Assembly: GCA_027943335.1 (NCBI GenBank)
Contig: BSBK01005141.1
Location: 410,001 to 474,000, forward strand
Direction: 5' to 3'
Source of the DNA: Chamaecyparis obtusa
Taxonomy: Eukaryota > Streptophyta > Pinopsida > Cupressales > Cupressaceae
Length of the DNA: 64,000 nt
Below are positions 23,701 to 33,645 of this stretch, piece after piece. A program made the translations under genes and the position numbers. Each line of letters starts with the position of its first letter. Position 1 is the first letter of the stretch. A model generated the notes under the pieces. It did not search any database, was not told the origin of the DNA, and saw only the letters and a list, made by a program, of their open reading frames with translations.

Positions 23701-24363
23701 TAGCTTATGCCGCACTCCATCTTTTGTCAGGGAATAGGTATTCGCACAACCATCATGTACAGCACATCTGTCAAACTGCCATGGTCTACCCAACAACATA
23801 TGACATGCATCCATAGATATGATATCACACAATACCTCATCTTGGTATCCCCCAATCTTGAACTTCACCAGGCATTGTTCATTGACCATGACCTTGTGGT
23901 CATCCTGTACCCAGGCAATCCGATATGGATGTGGGTGTTTCTGTCTCTTGAGCTTCAACTTTGTCACCATCTCTTCTGACACCAAATTGTCAGTGCTTCC
24001 ACTATCAATGATCACATCACAACATTTACCTTCACACTTGCACCTGGTGCGAAACAGGCTCCTCCTTTGCTCAGGTTCATTCTCACCACTCAACAGGAGT
24101 CTTCTGTTAATCAACGTTTCTCCTCTTTCAGCATCTTCAGAATTTGATGATCTGGCATCTTCATCTACATGTGCAACTCTGGCCTGGCCTTCATTTCTTC
24201 TGTCTGTTCTGCCTTGGCGATGAGGACATTCAAATGCCCTATGACCTTCTTCTCCACAGTGAAAACATGTTCCACGGAAGCCACCTCTTCCGGATCCTTG
24301 TCCTCTTCCTCTTCCTCTCTGATCTCTATTATTCTGATCCTGGAAGCGATTGAAATTATTTCC
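20713..24363 (-). CDS. chromovirus pol: protease, reverse transcriptase, RNase H, integrase, chromodomain
   Basis: The frame is open from just after the stop at 24364-24366 to 20713; numbering here is from the TTG at 24114 (1133 residues). Upstream (24363-24115) it includes the gag zinc knuckle with CX2CX4HX4C spacing. Protease: DSG at 37-39. Reverse transcriptase: D318 (KIDLKSGYHQ) and YLDD 380-383. RNase H: D530, E567, D592, D635. Integrase: HHCC zinc motif H717, H724, C754, C757, and the DD35E triad D786, D847, E883 with canonical spacing. A GPF-like GPC near 1022 is followed by a chromodomain (about 1084-1125, EYLVKWKGRP then W1118). All catalytic residues expected for these enzymes are present. 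The enzymes copy element RNA to DNA and insert it, and the chromodomain is thought to steer integration to heterochromatin. The true start lies in gag, since gag and pol share one frame. Confidence 0.95.
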   Translation of the reverse strand, partial: GNNFNRFQDQNNRDQRGRGRGQGSGRGGFRGTCFHCGEEGHRAFECPHRQGRTDRRNEGQARVAHVDEDARSSNSEDAERGETLINRRLLLSGENEPEQRRSLFRTRCKCEGKCCDVIIDSGSTDNLVSEEMVTKLKLKRQKHPHPYRIAWVQDDHKVMVNEQCLVKFKIGGYQDEVLCDIISMDACHMLLGRPWQFDRCAVHDGCANTYSLTKDGVRHKLKPLKETEEKVCGNARITFVDGRNFLDGMRHEHVCFALIPKAGKEKVEDVPVEVVDLLNEFQDIVSDNVPDGLPPVRKISHQMDLIPGVSLPNKAAHRMTPAESEELNRQVHELLQKGLIRESLSPYAVPAVLAPKKNGEWRMCTDSRAINKITIKYKFPLPRMDDIMDCLSGAVYFSKIDLKSGYHQIQIREGDEWKTAFKTKEGLYEWLVMPFGLTNAPSTFMRLMNEVLKEFLGKFVIVYLDDILIFSKTLDEHMMHIRMVFEKLREEKLLINLKKCNFVKKELVYLGFVVSAEGLKMDPEKVQAILEWPTPRSATEVRSFHGLASFYRKFIKNFSSICGPLTETMRGDRKEFKWTKGAEKSFQLLKQKVIEQPVLALPDFNKVFQVDCDASGTAIGAVMSQEGKPVAYFGDKLNDAKRKYSVYDQEFYAIVQALKKWRHYLLPNEFVLYTDHQALQYLNSQGKLNQRHLKWVEFLQSYTFVLKHKSGKSNRVADTLSRRQLLLTEMQIEVVGFKELKNLYPEDPDFGEAWKACTEPVTLDRTKWLDFIIQDDMLFRGSQLCIPRNSMRENLIKEKHSGGLAGHFGRDKTLGLVRENYYWPQLQQDVKKFVQSCRVCQMAKGVKQNTGLYQPLPVPEKPWEDISMDFVLGLPRTQRGHDLIFVVVDRFSNMAHFIPCKKTNDAVHIAELFFREVVRLHGLPKTIVSDQDTKLVGYFWRTLWKKLKTDLKFSSSHHPQTDGQTEVVNRSLGNLLRCLVGDKPTGWDLILPQAEFAYNNSINRSTGKSPFQIIYGSSPRNASELRKIDKGEISSAEAEDFTEHLKNIHEEVRKHITKMNAQYKAKADEKRRYKEFQVGDEVMVHLRKERFPVGTYNKLKMKKFGPCKILKKHDSGNAYEVELPTELNISPVFNILDLIEYHEGGVEDEITAAQWSIPATSSDTKEIEDILDSRVGRSTRNRTYEEYLVKWKGRPVEDSSWLTKEEVSHLGFPLHT

Positions 24364-24366
24364 TCA

Positions 24367-25221
24367 CTGATTTTGACTGCTACTGGCCTCATCCTTCTTT
24401 TTCGGATCTTCATTTCGGCCACCATATGACCGTCCACCAGATCGTCCACCGCGACCTCTTCCGTTTTGTCTACTCTTGAACTTCTTGTTCAGCTTTTCCT
24501 CTACTTTTAGGGAAAATTGGTATGCCTCTTCAATACTGTTCATTTGAACCAGATTCAACTCCTCCTAAATGCTTGGCCTTAACCCATTAAGGTATCGGGC
24601 AACTTTCTCCTTATCAGCTTCGGCATGGCCTGTTCTGATGAGGAGTCGATAGAACTCCTCTGTATACTCCTGAATAGATTTTCCTGCTTGCTTCAAACTT
24701 TGCATTTTCTTCAGTAGGTCAAGCTCATAATCAACAGGAATGAATTGTCGCTTCAATTTATCCACCATCTGATCCCATCTCGTGATTTTATCTTTCCCTC
24801 TTCTATTTCGCTCCAATTGAATTTCTTGCCACCAGATCTTCGCATGACCTTTCAGTCTGGCCTTCGCAAATTTGACCCTATTAGGATCGTCAACATCTTC
24901 GTACTCAAAATATTCCTCACATTCATTGATCCAGTCAATCAATTCCTCTGGGTTAAGATTTCCAGAAAATGTAGGAACCTCAATCTTAGGTTTTTTCCCA
25001 ATCTTGGAAATGGCCCGAAAAAGTCTTTCTTCCTCCTGGTTCACAATTTCAACTTCTCCTGCTTCATATTCTTCTTCGGTTTCATCCTCGCTTTCATCTC
25101 TGACATTAAGATTCATTCCTCTACAAATCTCTTCTTGTAATGCTCGCACTTGTTTCTGTAGCTCTCTAACCTCAGGTGTTACAACACCAGCTCTTCCGCC
25201 ACGTTCCCTTCGTGGAGGCAT
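24367..25221 (-). pseudogene. chromovirus gag with two in-frame nonsense codons
   Basis: Gag forms the virus-like particle. The likely start is the ATG at 25219-25221 (MPPRRERGG), preferred over an upstream in-frame ATG at 25296 because it matches the N-terminus of the related gag at 45531. A coiled coil (ELQKQVRALQEEI) and acidic stretch precede the core (PKIEVPTFSGNLNPEELIDW, EDPNRVKFAKARLKGHA-like spacing, then YTEEFYRLLIRTG). A TAG at 24565-24567 and a TGA at 24364-24366 interrupt the frame, with an Arg/Gly-rich segment between. The zinc knuckle (CFHCGEEGHRAFEC) lies beyond the second stop in the same frame. A CAG-to-TAG change explains the first stop. No frameshift is needed to connect to pol. 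Confidence 0.88.
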
Positions 25222-25308
25222 TTTCGCGATGCGCGCTGAAACCCTAGCCACGGTCCTGGTGCAAACTGCCTCACAGTCGGTGATCTGTTTACACACTCAA
25301 GAACTCCT

Positions 25309-25320
25309 GCTCTGATACCA
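25309..25320 (-). promoter_or_regulatory. primer-binding site for initiator tRNA-Met (chromovirus)
   Basis: Reads TGGTATCAGAGC on the minus strand, two bases after the end of the 5' LTR. This is the standard plant initiator-tRNA-Met primer site, where reverse transcription begins. Confidence 0.93.
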
Positions 25321-25322
25321 CT

Positions 25323-26169
25323 TGATGAAGGGTGCTCCCCTTAATACCACAAACACATAACAGAAAAAGAGAAACAACAACAATAATATGCAAGAACAAA
25401 AAAATTGGCTTCTTATTATCTCCACAAATGTGGAATTACAAACTTTCAGAATTATAATATGCAAGCCACATGGGCATTCCCTTACAATATTCTATAGGAA
25501 AAAGCCTCGAACTATTACCCAGAACTATTCTGAACTGCCTAAGACAATAATACAGCCTTCCTTATATAGGCAATTTTCCACCGCCTGGGAAGGTTCCAGA
25601 ATTTTAGCCAATAAGGCCGACCAAACTTAGAATTATTTTATTTTACATTTTATTACATCATAGTCAGCTCAAGATAACCTTTGAAACCCGAACAGAAATT
25701 TTGAAGAAAATTATTTTTCGCCATTTCGGGTGGCCCAACTTCCGAAGACCATAAGTCATCACCAGTTGACCCGATCGGCTATTATAACCCCATTTCAGAA
25801 ACGCCACGAAGCGCTCTACAGGCTTGACCCACGCAAGCGCCCATCACCCAAATTTTTGACCTCATGCGGGGCCTCTAAAGCCTTCAAAACTGAGTTCAAA
25901 GTTTCTGTACCCTGCTGCCAATACCGAAAATCTTCAATATCTTCCAATATACACTTGATCTGGCAATGAAACTTTACTGGCAGACTTATATGACCAAAAT
26001 CAACCTCCAAGAAAGAAATCAGATCATTCTGAGCACATACAAAAATTACCAAAAATAGTAACTTTCCATAAATAGCAGCTCTGCACAAAATAGCCCTTAT
26101 TGAAAATAAAAATAGAAATATTTTTGGGTGATGCAAGATTGCTCTTACACCCAGGATGCTCCTGCATCA
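25323..26169 (-). repeat. 5' LTR of nested chromovirus (right copy)
   Basis: 847 bp, same length as the left copy, with about a dozen substitutions and no indel noticed. Several differences are C/T or G/A. It contains the promoter (TATA-like at 25560-25570) for the leftward transcript. Confidence 0.95.
25560..25570 (-). promoter_or_regulatory. TATA-like box of the chromovirus 5' LTR
   Basis: CCTATATAAGG on the minus strand, about 240 bp before the LTR end, conserved in both LTRs. It is the best TATA candidate in the LTR, by sequence only. Confidence 0.55.
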
Positions 26170-26174
26170 AACTA

Positions 26175-26855
26175 TCGATTATCAATTAAAGCTAAACTCT
26201 ATTTTGAGTTAAAACTTAGCTTTTGCATGTTTTTGTGAGTTAATTATCTGTTATTTAAAAATAACTCAAAAATCAACCTGAGTTATTTGAGTGATTTATG
26301 GCTTTTTCTCATGCACCTCCAAAGCCCTGGATTTCTATAAAACCAAGGCTTTAGCTCTTCATAATTCATCTCATAATTTTGCAAGCTTACTTTGCCAAAG
26401 TCATCTACGAATTGCACAACTATTTTGAAGAATTGAAATTTGGAGAATCAAAGCTTATTGTGAATCAAGGCTATTGTGAGATCAATTTTTTTTTTTTTTT
26501 ACATTCATTTAGATTCTTTTTCATATCATTGTTAGATCATTTTAGCATATCAATTTCCATATTAGCATAGATTCATATCAATTTTTATCATTCTTATTGC
26601 ATAGAAAATTAAAAAATATAGATTAATTACATTCAATTCCTATCTAGATCAATTACATTCAAATCTTTCGTTTAGGTGTCGTCTAGGTCACTGATCTCGA
26701 TAACAATCTGAGAACATTAATCTCGCACCTACTAGAAGGCAGTAAATCGCTTGGTTAAATTAGATTTCAATTTTGCACGATTTTGATTTTTGCTAACCTT
26801 TAATATTTTACTGAAGTGTTGTGTCTACAGATTAGGTACAAAATTCACACACACA
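26175..26855 (+). repeat. 5' LTR of outer gypsy element, right segment
   Basis: Continues the split LTR, aligning with 36434-37113 at about 22 differences. It ends ACACACACA just before the primer site. The T-run near 26490 differs in length between LTRs. CTATAAAA at 26335-26342 (3' copy: 36594-36601) is a conserved TATA candidate. The nested insertion lies upstream of it in the LTR, so it separates the upstream promoter region from the TATA box. Confidence 0.92.
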
Positions 26856-26859
26856 TTTC

Positions 26860-26877
26860 TGGCACCCACCGTGGGGC
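26860..26877 (+). promoter_or_regulatory. primer-binding site candidate of the outer gypsy element
   Basis: TGGCACCCACCGTGGGGC begins four bases after the 5' LTR. Starting with TGG, the complement of a tRNA CCA end, and sitting next to the LTR are as expected. I cannot name the primer tRNA with confidence; it is not the initiator Met type. Confidence 0.7.
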
Positions 26878-29571
26878 AACCCACCTTTACATGCTGGTTT
26901 TGATTTTTTTTTTGGAGCTAAAGCCCTAAAGTTTTAAAGATTTAATTTTATCTCTCAAACGGCTTGGATTTTTGGTTTAAAATTTTTTTTTCAAGTTGGT
27001 GACATATCAAGGAAGCTACAGTAAAAAAATTATAATTTTTTGAGATGTTTCAAATTTTTAATAATTTTTTCTTAAAATTCTAAAAAAATTAATATCTGAC
27101 GCAAATCAGCATATTTTTAAGAAATTTTTATATTTTCAGAAAGCTCTTTAAATTCTATGGGGGGTTTATTCTTTTTGTTTTAAATTTGGATATGATATCA
27201 TAGCTCAAATAGTCAATTTACAAAAACTAGTCTATTTTGATAAAACAGGTCGTTAGGACACAAATGAAGAGATTTTTTTAAAATTTTTGTATTTTTGGAA
27301 ATTTCTCTATTTTTTAGTAGGGGTCTCTATTCTAAATTTCTATTTTTGTGGACAAAATCATATCAAAAAAATCAGATCTTGTTGACTAGGTCAAATGCAG
27401 TGCAAAAAAATTAAAATTTTGTGATGGGTATGCACTTATTTTTCATATGATTCAATGCATGATATGAGTTGTCATTTGGATTAATTTCTAGTTATTATTG
27501 CTCCTAAAAATTTATTTTTAGATCTAACCCTAGGGTTTTCATAAGTTGAATATACCTTGCATATCTTGTTTGCTTGTTGGCTTGTTGGAGAGTTTGTAGC
27601 TTGCTTGCATAGTAAAGCTCAACAAATATTGTTAAAAATCAAGTAAAATCTACTAAGCGCATGTAAGGATCCCAGGTATTCTCCTTCATATAATGACATT
27701 TTAATTTGGGACTTAAAATAAATCTCTCGTGTGTCTAGCTTGGGTGATTCTTTTCATGCTTTTGTTTTACACACTTGCATAATTGATACTAGGTTGTGAC
27801 CCCTTAAAGATTCATTAAGTAGTCTTAGATACTTTTTATTGATCTTGATTTCTATCTTAGGTTATTGGACTCGCTAATCCATTGGCTCCTCATTTCCGCC
27901 CCGTGGTTGCAATCTCAGCGCCATAAAGGGGAGGGGTCAACAGGACAGAAGCGTTAAGTGTTCCACTTGGCAACCCTTTTGTGCTTTTAGGAACTCACTT
28001 GTTTTCTAAGTTGGGGACTCATTTTCAGCTTGTGTGAGGTGTTAAGTGTTCCACCTTGTGGACTCATCTCATATTTACTTTAAGCGTTAAGTGTTCCTCT
28101 TTCTACTTTTTGGGTACTTTTGGTAGATTTGCTTTCGGGAATATATCTGTGCTTACATAGTAATTAGGCCCTATGAACACTATTCATGATTCTTGAGAGA
28201 TTGGATTCCTAGCGAAATCTTCCTTGATGACAGAATCCTTGTAGGTAGGGAGGATACTTAGTGTGTTTCACATTCAACTTGGTTAGTGTGTCTTCTCTTG
28301 TTGATCGATACATTCTCTCCCAGGAGAGGTTGATAGATCACGTGGGGTTGACATCACGAGCTTTGATGAATTAAAATTGGTTAGTGCACCTTCTCTTATT
28401 GATTGATACATTCTCTCCTCGGAGAGGTTGATAGATCACATGGAGTTGGCATCATAGACCTTGGTGAAGCAAAACTTTGTCTTAGCATGTCGGATTAATC
28501 TGTTTGCTTTGTTTGGGTTAAAAGTGAAAAGGTGTCAAAAACCTTGGATTTGGAGCCAAGTCCCCTTGTGGTATACTATTGTGAGTCATCTTTAGAGAGG
28601 GTTAACCATATTGGACAACCCTTTCATAGGGCAAACTGTGTTGATGGAACCTCAAGCGGTAATAGCCATTTTCACCATGGTAGTGACAGCCGCTATATAA
28701 ATGTCCTTGTGGAAGAAATCTCCACGGGTATGGTTCATTGTTGGGTTGTCAGATCTCCCTAGTAGCTCCTGAAGATTAAGTTCTCGGACTGTGTCAAAAC
28801 CTTGGTGCACCGGGATTGGAGTTCACCCCTTTGGATCATAAAAGTTGCAGAGTCAAACCATTACTAAAAACCCTAGCGAGGCTAAATTTTCATTTTATAG
28901 GGTATATGTGCGTTATTGCAAAACATTTTTTAAAAACATACACAATTAGCGCTTCTGAGGATTAGAATGAATAAGTCACTTGATTGTTCATGCGCAAGGT
29001 TGCTTTTGCCCTTGTTCATTGTTTTCAGACATGCTTGAAATCATGTGCTTGCTATTTTGCATGCTTGTTTATCTATCTGGTTACTGAAAATGAACAAATC
29101 TGTTACAATCCTCAAATCTAGACATTGAAATTTGCAAACAATCCGAATCTGTAAACTCAAAATTTTGCAAAAATTGACGTAAAATCCTTTATGGAGTCAA
29201 AAATTATTTCAGGAAGTCAAAAGTCATATGATTTTTTCCAAGTGTCATTTCATTACAACCCATCTATCGTATGATTGAGTACCCAGTGTCGTACGAGTTT
29301 CCATGCCAGCAAATTCTCAAAGTCAAAATCTTGCAACTGTCATATGAGATTTTCAACTGTCGTTTCATTACTATCCAACTATCATATGAGTTTTGCAACT
29401 GTCGTTTCATAGCATACCCACTATCGTACGAGTTTGCAGAGTGTTGTTTGGAAAATTTTGAAGAGTTGTCAGAAAATTGTTAGAATTGCCAAATATTTAG
29501 CTTTTTTCCAGAATCTATCAAACAAATCATTGTGTCAGGAATAGAGCAGTAGCCATTGAGAATTAGTACAC
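26878..29571 (+). other. long untranslated leader of the outer gypsy element, with tandem repeats
   Basis: About 2.7 kb between the primer site and gag has no supported ORF. It contains three local repeat clusters. The word GTTAAGTGTTCC recurs three times (about 27953, 28042, 28086). A ~100-bp direct duplication lies at 28278-28470 (each copy with TTGATAGATCAC). A ~50-bp tandem array lies at 29240-29440 with CAACTGTCGTTTCAT and TATCGTA/ATATGAG words. Long leaders with local repeats are common in large plant gypsy elements. Confidence 0.6.
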
Positions 29572-31269
29572 ATGTCTCAAAAAATCAGTACACAAGAGGA
29601 AGAAGCTCTAATCACCACTATGATGGAGCAGCTACAAGCTATGCAAGTTGAACTTAACAATCTTAAGAAAGAAAAGGAACCTAAAGAGTTCTCCATGGAA
29701 TCTCTATACTCTTTTCCATTTGATAAAGACTTGTACATGTCACCATGCCCTCAGAAAAAATGTGAGCAATGTGACAACCCTTATAATACCTCTTCCACGG
29801 AGAGTGACACATCCAGCTTTGGAGACTATGATGACTATGACCACAGACAATGTAATGATACCTATGACACCTCTGTTCCTAAGAGTCCTTCCCGTCGTGT
29901 GTTCCTGCTTACTACAAATGGGCTATCACATTGGATAGATCGTGATGGTAATCCATATGGTTCTAATTTTGAAAGATATTTTGATGGCTTTTGTGGACAA
30001 TATCTAGATGATACATCTACTTCTATTGAGGAATATAAAATGTACCATGCTGATTTGAAACGTCAATACTATAAGGATCTCTCCTCTAAGAACTCTCAGG
30101 CTAAAAATAAAGATTACACTCTCAAGCAAGATCATTTTAATTTTGGACCTTTGTCTTGTGATGGTTCCCTTCCATCCCCCACTTCCTCCAATACCCGTAC
30201 ATTTCCTAAAGCTTCTGAGTCTTTCAAATCTTTCACAGAACCTTCATCTGACACAAGCCCTGATACTTTTCATACGGTTCCCTATAGTTATCCTCCAGGG
30301 CTACCTCTTAAAGAAACTCAAGCTAACCTTCACTTGGCTGCAAATACTTTCAATAATGATAAACCTAAAGAGCCTAAGCCTTCATATGCTATAATTCCTA
30401 CTTCAGCTAGTCCTCCACCATCTCTTCCAAAGTCATCCATACAATCCCAACATGCTTCCTTGTCCTTAGAAGTGGCTCAATGTCAAGAGGACTCTAAAAA
30501 TGATAAAGAAAAGAACATAAAGAAAGATCAAGATCAAGAACCCTCCATGTCATCCACTCCTTTTCCCAATGTCTCTTATCCACTTCATGGTTCTTTTGAT
30601 TTTGTACACCCTTTTTCATGCATTTCATCATGTCTTAAGTCTTCTCCTAAGCAAGATCAAGCTACTACTTACACTGTTGAGCTTATTGACAATCAAAATA
30701 ACCTTACTACACTTGTGCTTTCCAAAGATGATACTTTCATTAAGGTTGTTAAAAATAGTGTTTTTACTTCCAATGTTGAGCCTATTGAAAATCAAAAGAA
30801 AAATTATACACTTATGCTTTCCAAAGATCCTTGTCAAGATCAAAGTCTTCTATTTTCTTGTTCTACCACTCCATGTTCATTTCCACTTTCTACTCTTCCT
30901 GAGTCTTTGCAAGCTTTGAACAATCCTATCAAAGAAGGTGCTCCTATTCAAGATGTCCACAATTCTATTAAAAATTCTAATGCTCACTCTGAAGATGTTG
31001 ATATCCTTGGTTGTCATATAGATGCTGATGAACTTATTGATTATCCTTTTGCGTCTTTCACTTCCATCCTCAGACCTCTTCCACCAATATTAAGAGCTTC
31101 ACGTCTGCCTTCCATCTTGGGTCCTTATGTCCCTTCACTTTCCCCTCCTAACTCTCCTAATTCACCATCCATCTTGGGTCCTTACATACCTCCATCTCCT
31201 ATCTTTCCTCAAGATCAACATAGATGCATACCCTTGAATCTTTTTCATCCACCCACCCATCTAAACTAG
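29572..31269 (+). CDS. gag-like ORF of the outer gypsy element (565 aa)
   Basis: Open for 565 codons from an ATG after a long leader. The N-terminal 45 residues form a likely coiled coil (MMEQLQAMQVELNNLKKE). Next come SLYSFPFDKDLYMSP, a Cys-containing stretch (KKCEQCDNPY), and a block near residues 115-170 (HWIDRDGNPYGSNFERYFDG, YLDDTSTSIEEYKMYHADLK) that looks like the conserved part of this gag type. The rest is Ser/Pro/Lys-rich and low complexity. No zinc knuckle, protease or polymerase follows in frame. Position and composition support gag; I cannot assign a clade. It is the longest undamaged frame of the outer element. Short plus-strand ORFs in other frames (29648, 30143, 30569) are shadows. 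Confidence 0.65.
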   Translation: MSQKISTQEEEALITTMMEQLQAMQVELNNLKKEKEPKEFSMESLYSFPFDKDLYMSPCPQKKCEQCDNPYNTSSTESDTSSFGDYDDYDHRQCNDTYDTSVPKSPSRRVFLLTTNGLSHWIDRDGNPYGSNFERYFDGFCGQYLDDTSTSIEEYKMYHADLKRQYYKDLSSKNSQAKNKDYTLKQDHFNFGPLSCDGSLPSPTSSNTRTFPKASESFKSFTEPSSDTSPDTFHTVPYSYPPGLPLKETQANLHLAANTFNNDKPKEPKPSYAIIPTSASPPPSLPKSSIQSQHASLSLEVAQCQEDSKNDKEKNIKKDQDQEPSMSSTPFPNVSYPLHGSFDFVHPFSCISSCLKSSPKQDQATTYTVELIDNQNNLTTLVLSKDDTFIKVVKNSVFTSNVEPIENQKKNYTLMLSKDPCQDQSLLFSCSTTPCSFPLSTLPESLQALNNPIKEGAPIQDVHNSIKNSNAHSEDVDILGCHIDADELIDYPFASFTSILRPLPPILRASRLPSILGPYVPSLSPPNSPNSPSILGPYIPPSPIFPQDQHRCIPLNLFHPPTHLN

Positions 31270-32697
31270 TCATATCCTCCTTCTTCTTCCACAAGTCCCA
31301 AGTCTTTTGGAAGTAACTTGAATGTTCAATACAAGAAAAAGAAGCAATACAAGAATCCATCCAAAAAAGAAAATCATCATGTCTCCTCTAAACGACACAG
31401 AGGCATAAAGTCAAAAGAGATATCTAAGAAAAAAAACTACAAGACAAGTATGGGTTCCAAAATCTATCATTGAAGATATTCTCTCTAGATCATCAAAAAG
31501 AAATAAAAATCCTACGGCTATATGGATTCTGAAGTCTCTCTTGAAAGAGTCTGGTGTTGAGAAAAAAGTGAAGTTGACATTCAAGCTTCCAAAGGCTTCC
31601 ACTTCATTTCCCTCCAAAAATATTCTTCCATTCCATGCGCCTAAACCACAACCTCTACTATCCATACGCCATATTCCTTCACGTATTCCTTCATTCACAT
31701 TTTCTCCAGCCTCTCGCCACCCTTCAAGGTGTGTGTTGATGTTGATCTTTCCTTCCTTTCCATTTACCCTTTCACAATCCTTCCATTCGTTATCCTTCTA
31801 CCTTCTATCCTTTTTCCTCATTTGCCTATTCCTCCTATCTTCCAACTTCACTCGCTTTACATAAAACCTTATCCTCCATTTTTCTCTTCTATCTTCCTTT
31901 CTTTATCAGCATCTTTGAGCATATCATTTTGAATCCTTGGCATATCATGGTTTATCCTTTCAAGGAGCACTATCTAAAAAGCTTGCCTTCTTCCAAAAAA
32001 AAAAAAAAAATTTAAACAAAAAAATTAAAAATGTGTCTTGGTGGAAACTTGGAAACAGGCATTTTGGTAGCAAAAGTAAAGAGAAATAAATTCATCCTAT
32101 GGTGAAAACCAATCCCTTGTGGCACCTTGGATAAGTACCATGATGAAAACCTAGCAATCAGGCATCATGCGTAGTTCTTCTACATATTTCATCCATTCCA
32201 TCTTCTCTCTTTGATCTTGACAATGTTGATCTATACACGAACATTTGGCTATTTTGTGAGTTGTCTGATGATGATCTTTCTTTCATTCCCTTCATATTTA
32301 TTTTCCTCCATTCATTTTAGTCTTTCGCTATCATTTCCCCTTTGGTCTTGATCTAATAAAATAAAATAAAAAAGAGTAAAACACAGTGCTATGAAGCCTC
32401 TTGACATGTCTACTCTTTTGGACTACATCCTTTCCTTCTTTAGCATTACACTTTTGTGACTTATCCTATGATGGCCTTTCATTGCTTGTCCAAATGCGCT
32501 TTACATGACAATTTTTCCCTAGCTTGAGTATTCTTGAGGAGTTTTACCTTGAGGATTTCTTCCTTTCATTCTTTTTCATTCTCTTATCTTCCATCTCTTC
32601 CACCAGCTTGCCAATCTCTTTTGTTCTCCACCTTGCTAGACATTGGGGACTGCACGATATGATCTTTCTTGGGAGTTTGAAATGGAAAAAGATGCTA
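31270..32697 (+). other. decayed post-gag region of the outer gypsy element
   Basis: After the gag stop, the plus strand still shows gag-like low-complexity coding (31450-31730: VPKSIIEDILSRSSK, then VKLTFKLPKA) in a broken frame. Around 32030-32120 the sequence (GGAAACTTGGAAACAGGC, TTTTGGTAGCAAAA) resembles 33660-33700 downstream of the integrase tail, so a 3' segment is duplicated here. The pol domains expected here are absent. Confidence 0.5.
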
Positions 32698-33012
32698 TCA
32701 AGTATACCAAGTATCAGAACAATTATCAGAACCAAGTATCAGAACAAGTATCAGAACCAATATCAAAACCAGTATCAGAACAAGTATCAAAACCAGTATC
32801 AGAACCAATATCAGAATAAGTATCAAAACCAGTATCAGAATGAGTATCAGAATAAATATCAAAACAAGTATCAGAACAAATATCAAAACAAGTATCAGAA
32901 CCGGTATCAGAACCAGTATCAGAATAAGTATCAAAACTAGTATCAGAATAAGTATTAGAATAAATATCAGAACAAGTATCAGAACAAGTATCAGAACAAG
33001 TATCAGAACACC
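32698..33012 (+). repeat. 12-bp minisatellite (~26 copies) derived from integrase codons
   Basis: The unit AGTATCAGAACA and close variants (AGTATCAAAACC, AATATCAGAATA) are repeated in tandem for about 315 bp. In the frame of the adjoining integrase tail the unit reads Ser-Ile-Arg-Thr, and the last unit runs directly into PTGATPFALLYG. This matches the gypsy integrase context in which one such unit normally precedes PTG. Other frames read YQN-type or ILVL-type repeats and are shadows. Confidence 0.85.
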
Positions 33013-33454
33013 TACTGGGGCTACACCTTTTGCTTTACTTTATGGGTCTGAAGCGGTACTGCCTATTAAGGTTAAAATCCCATCACTCAGAATCAGAATG
33101 TATGGTCTAGTAACTGATGATGACTACAGAGTGTCTAGGTTGCAAGAACTTGAACTATTAGATGAGCGCAGACAAGCAGTGTATGATCATCTCAGAGTAT
33201 ATCAGAAGAGAATGTCTAGAGGCTACAACAAGAAAGTCAGACATAGAGAATTTCAGGTTGGCGATCTAGTCTTGAGAGAAAATCCTAAAAATCAATCCCA
33301 TCGAGAACACAAGGGGAAGTTCGAACTCAACTGGCTGGGTCCCTTTGTAATCACTACTACTTTTGGCTCTGGTGCCTATCAACTCTCAACAACTGAAGGA
33401 GAACATCTCCGAGAACCAATCAACATTCTCCATCTGAAGAAATTCTATGCCTAA
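33013..33454 (+). pseudogene. C-terminal tail of gypsy integrase, rest of pol deleted
   Basis: Integrase inserts element DNA into the genome; only its C-terminal part remains. The frame shows TPTGATPFALLYGSEAVLPI, then a helical stretch (RLQELELLDERRQAVYDHL), the basic KVRHREFQVGDLVL, and the GPF motif (WLGPFVITTTFGSGAYQL) ending in HLKKFYA and a stop. The HHCC zinc motif and the DDE core are missing, as are protease, reverse transcriptase and RNase H. There is no chromodomain, so this element belongs to a different gypsy group from the nested one. It is preceded by a minisatellite in the same frame. Confidence 0.85.
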
Positions 33455-33469
33455 GGCATTCAGTCTATG

Positions 33470-33645
33470 GTAAAATGTCTTGAAAAAATTAGAAAAAGTC
33501 CTAAAAAAATCTTTTAAAAATTAAAAAATATCAAAAATTCAAAAAAATCAAAACATATCAAAAATTCAAAAAATATCAAAAAATATCCAAAATTCAAAAA
33601 AATCAAAAAATATCAAAAATTCAAAAAAAAAATAAAAAATGAAAA
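33470..33645. repeat. A-rich repeat of AAATATCAAAAATTC type
   Basis: About 15 imperfect copies of words such as ATATCAAAAATTCAAAA in tandem directly after the integrase stop. Noncoding low-complexity sequence of the element's 3' region. Confidence 0.7.

Larger units (their letters stand above)
19828..26169 (-). mobile_element. nested chromovirus (Ty3/gypsy with chromodomain), 6342 bp
   Basis: Ends are TG…CA with 5-bp AACTA duplications. The two LTRs are both 847 bp (19828-20674 and 25323-26169) and differ at about 12 positions, so the insertion is fairly recent. The element is transcribed leftward: the 5' LTR is on the right, followed by an initiator-tRNA-Met primer site, gag with two in-frame stops, then a long pol frame with protease, reverse transcriptase, RNase H, integrase and chromodomain. 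A chromodomain at the integrase C-terminus defines chromoviruses. Only the gag stops visibly prevent autonomous function. Confidence 0.96.

Noticed and set aside
21025..24429. Many plus-strand ORFs opposite pol and gag
   Set aside because: Antisense shadows of the chromovirus frame.
32524..32940. 138-codon ORF with YQN repeats and the ILVL repeat ORF on the other strand
   Set aside because: Both are shadows of the 12-bp minisatellite; the meaningful frame is the one joining the integrase tail.
32698..33012. CRISPR-like array
   Set aside because: Contiguous 12-bp units without unique spacers, inside a plant retrotransposon.
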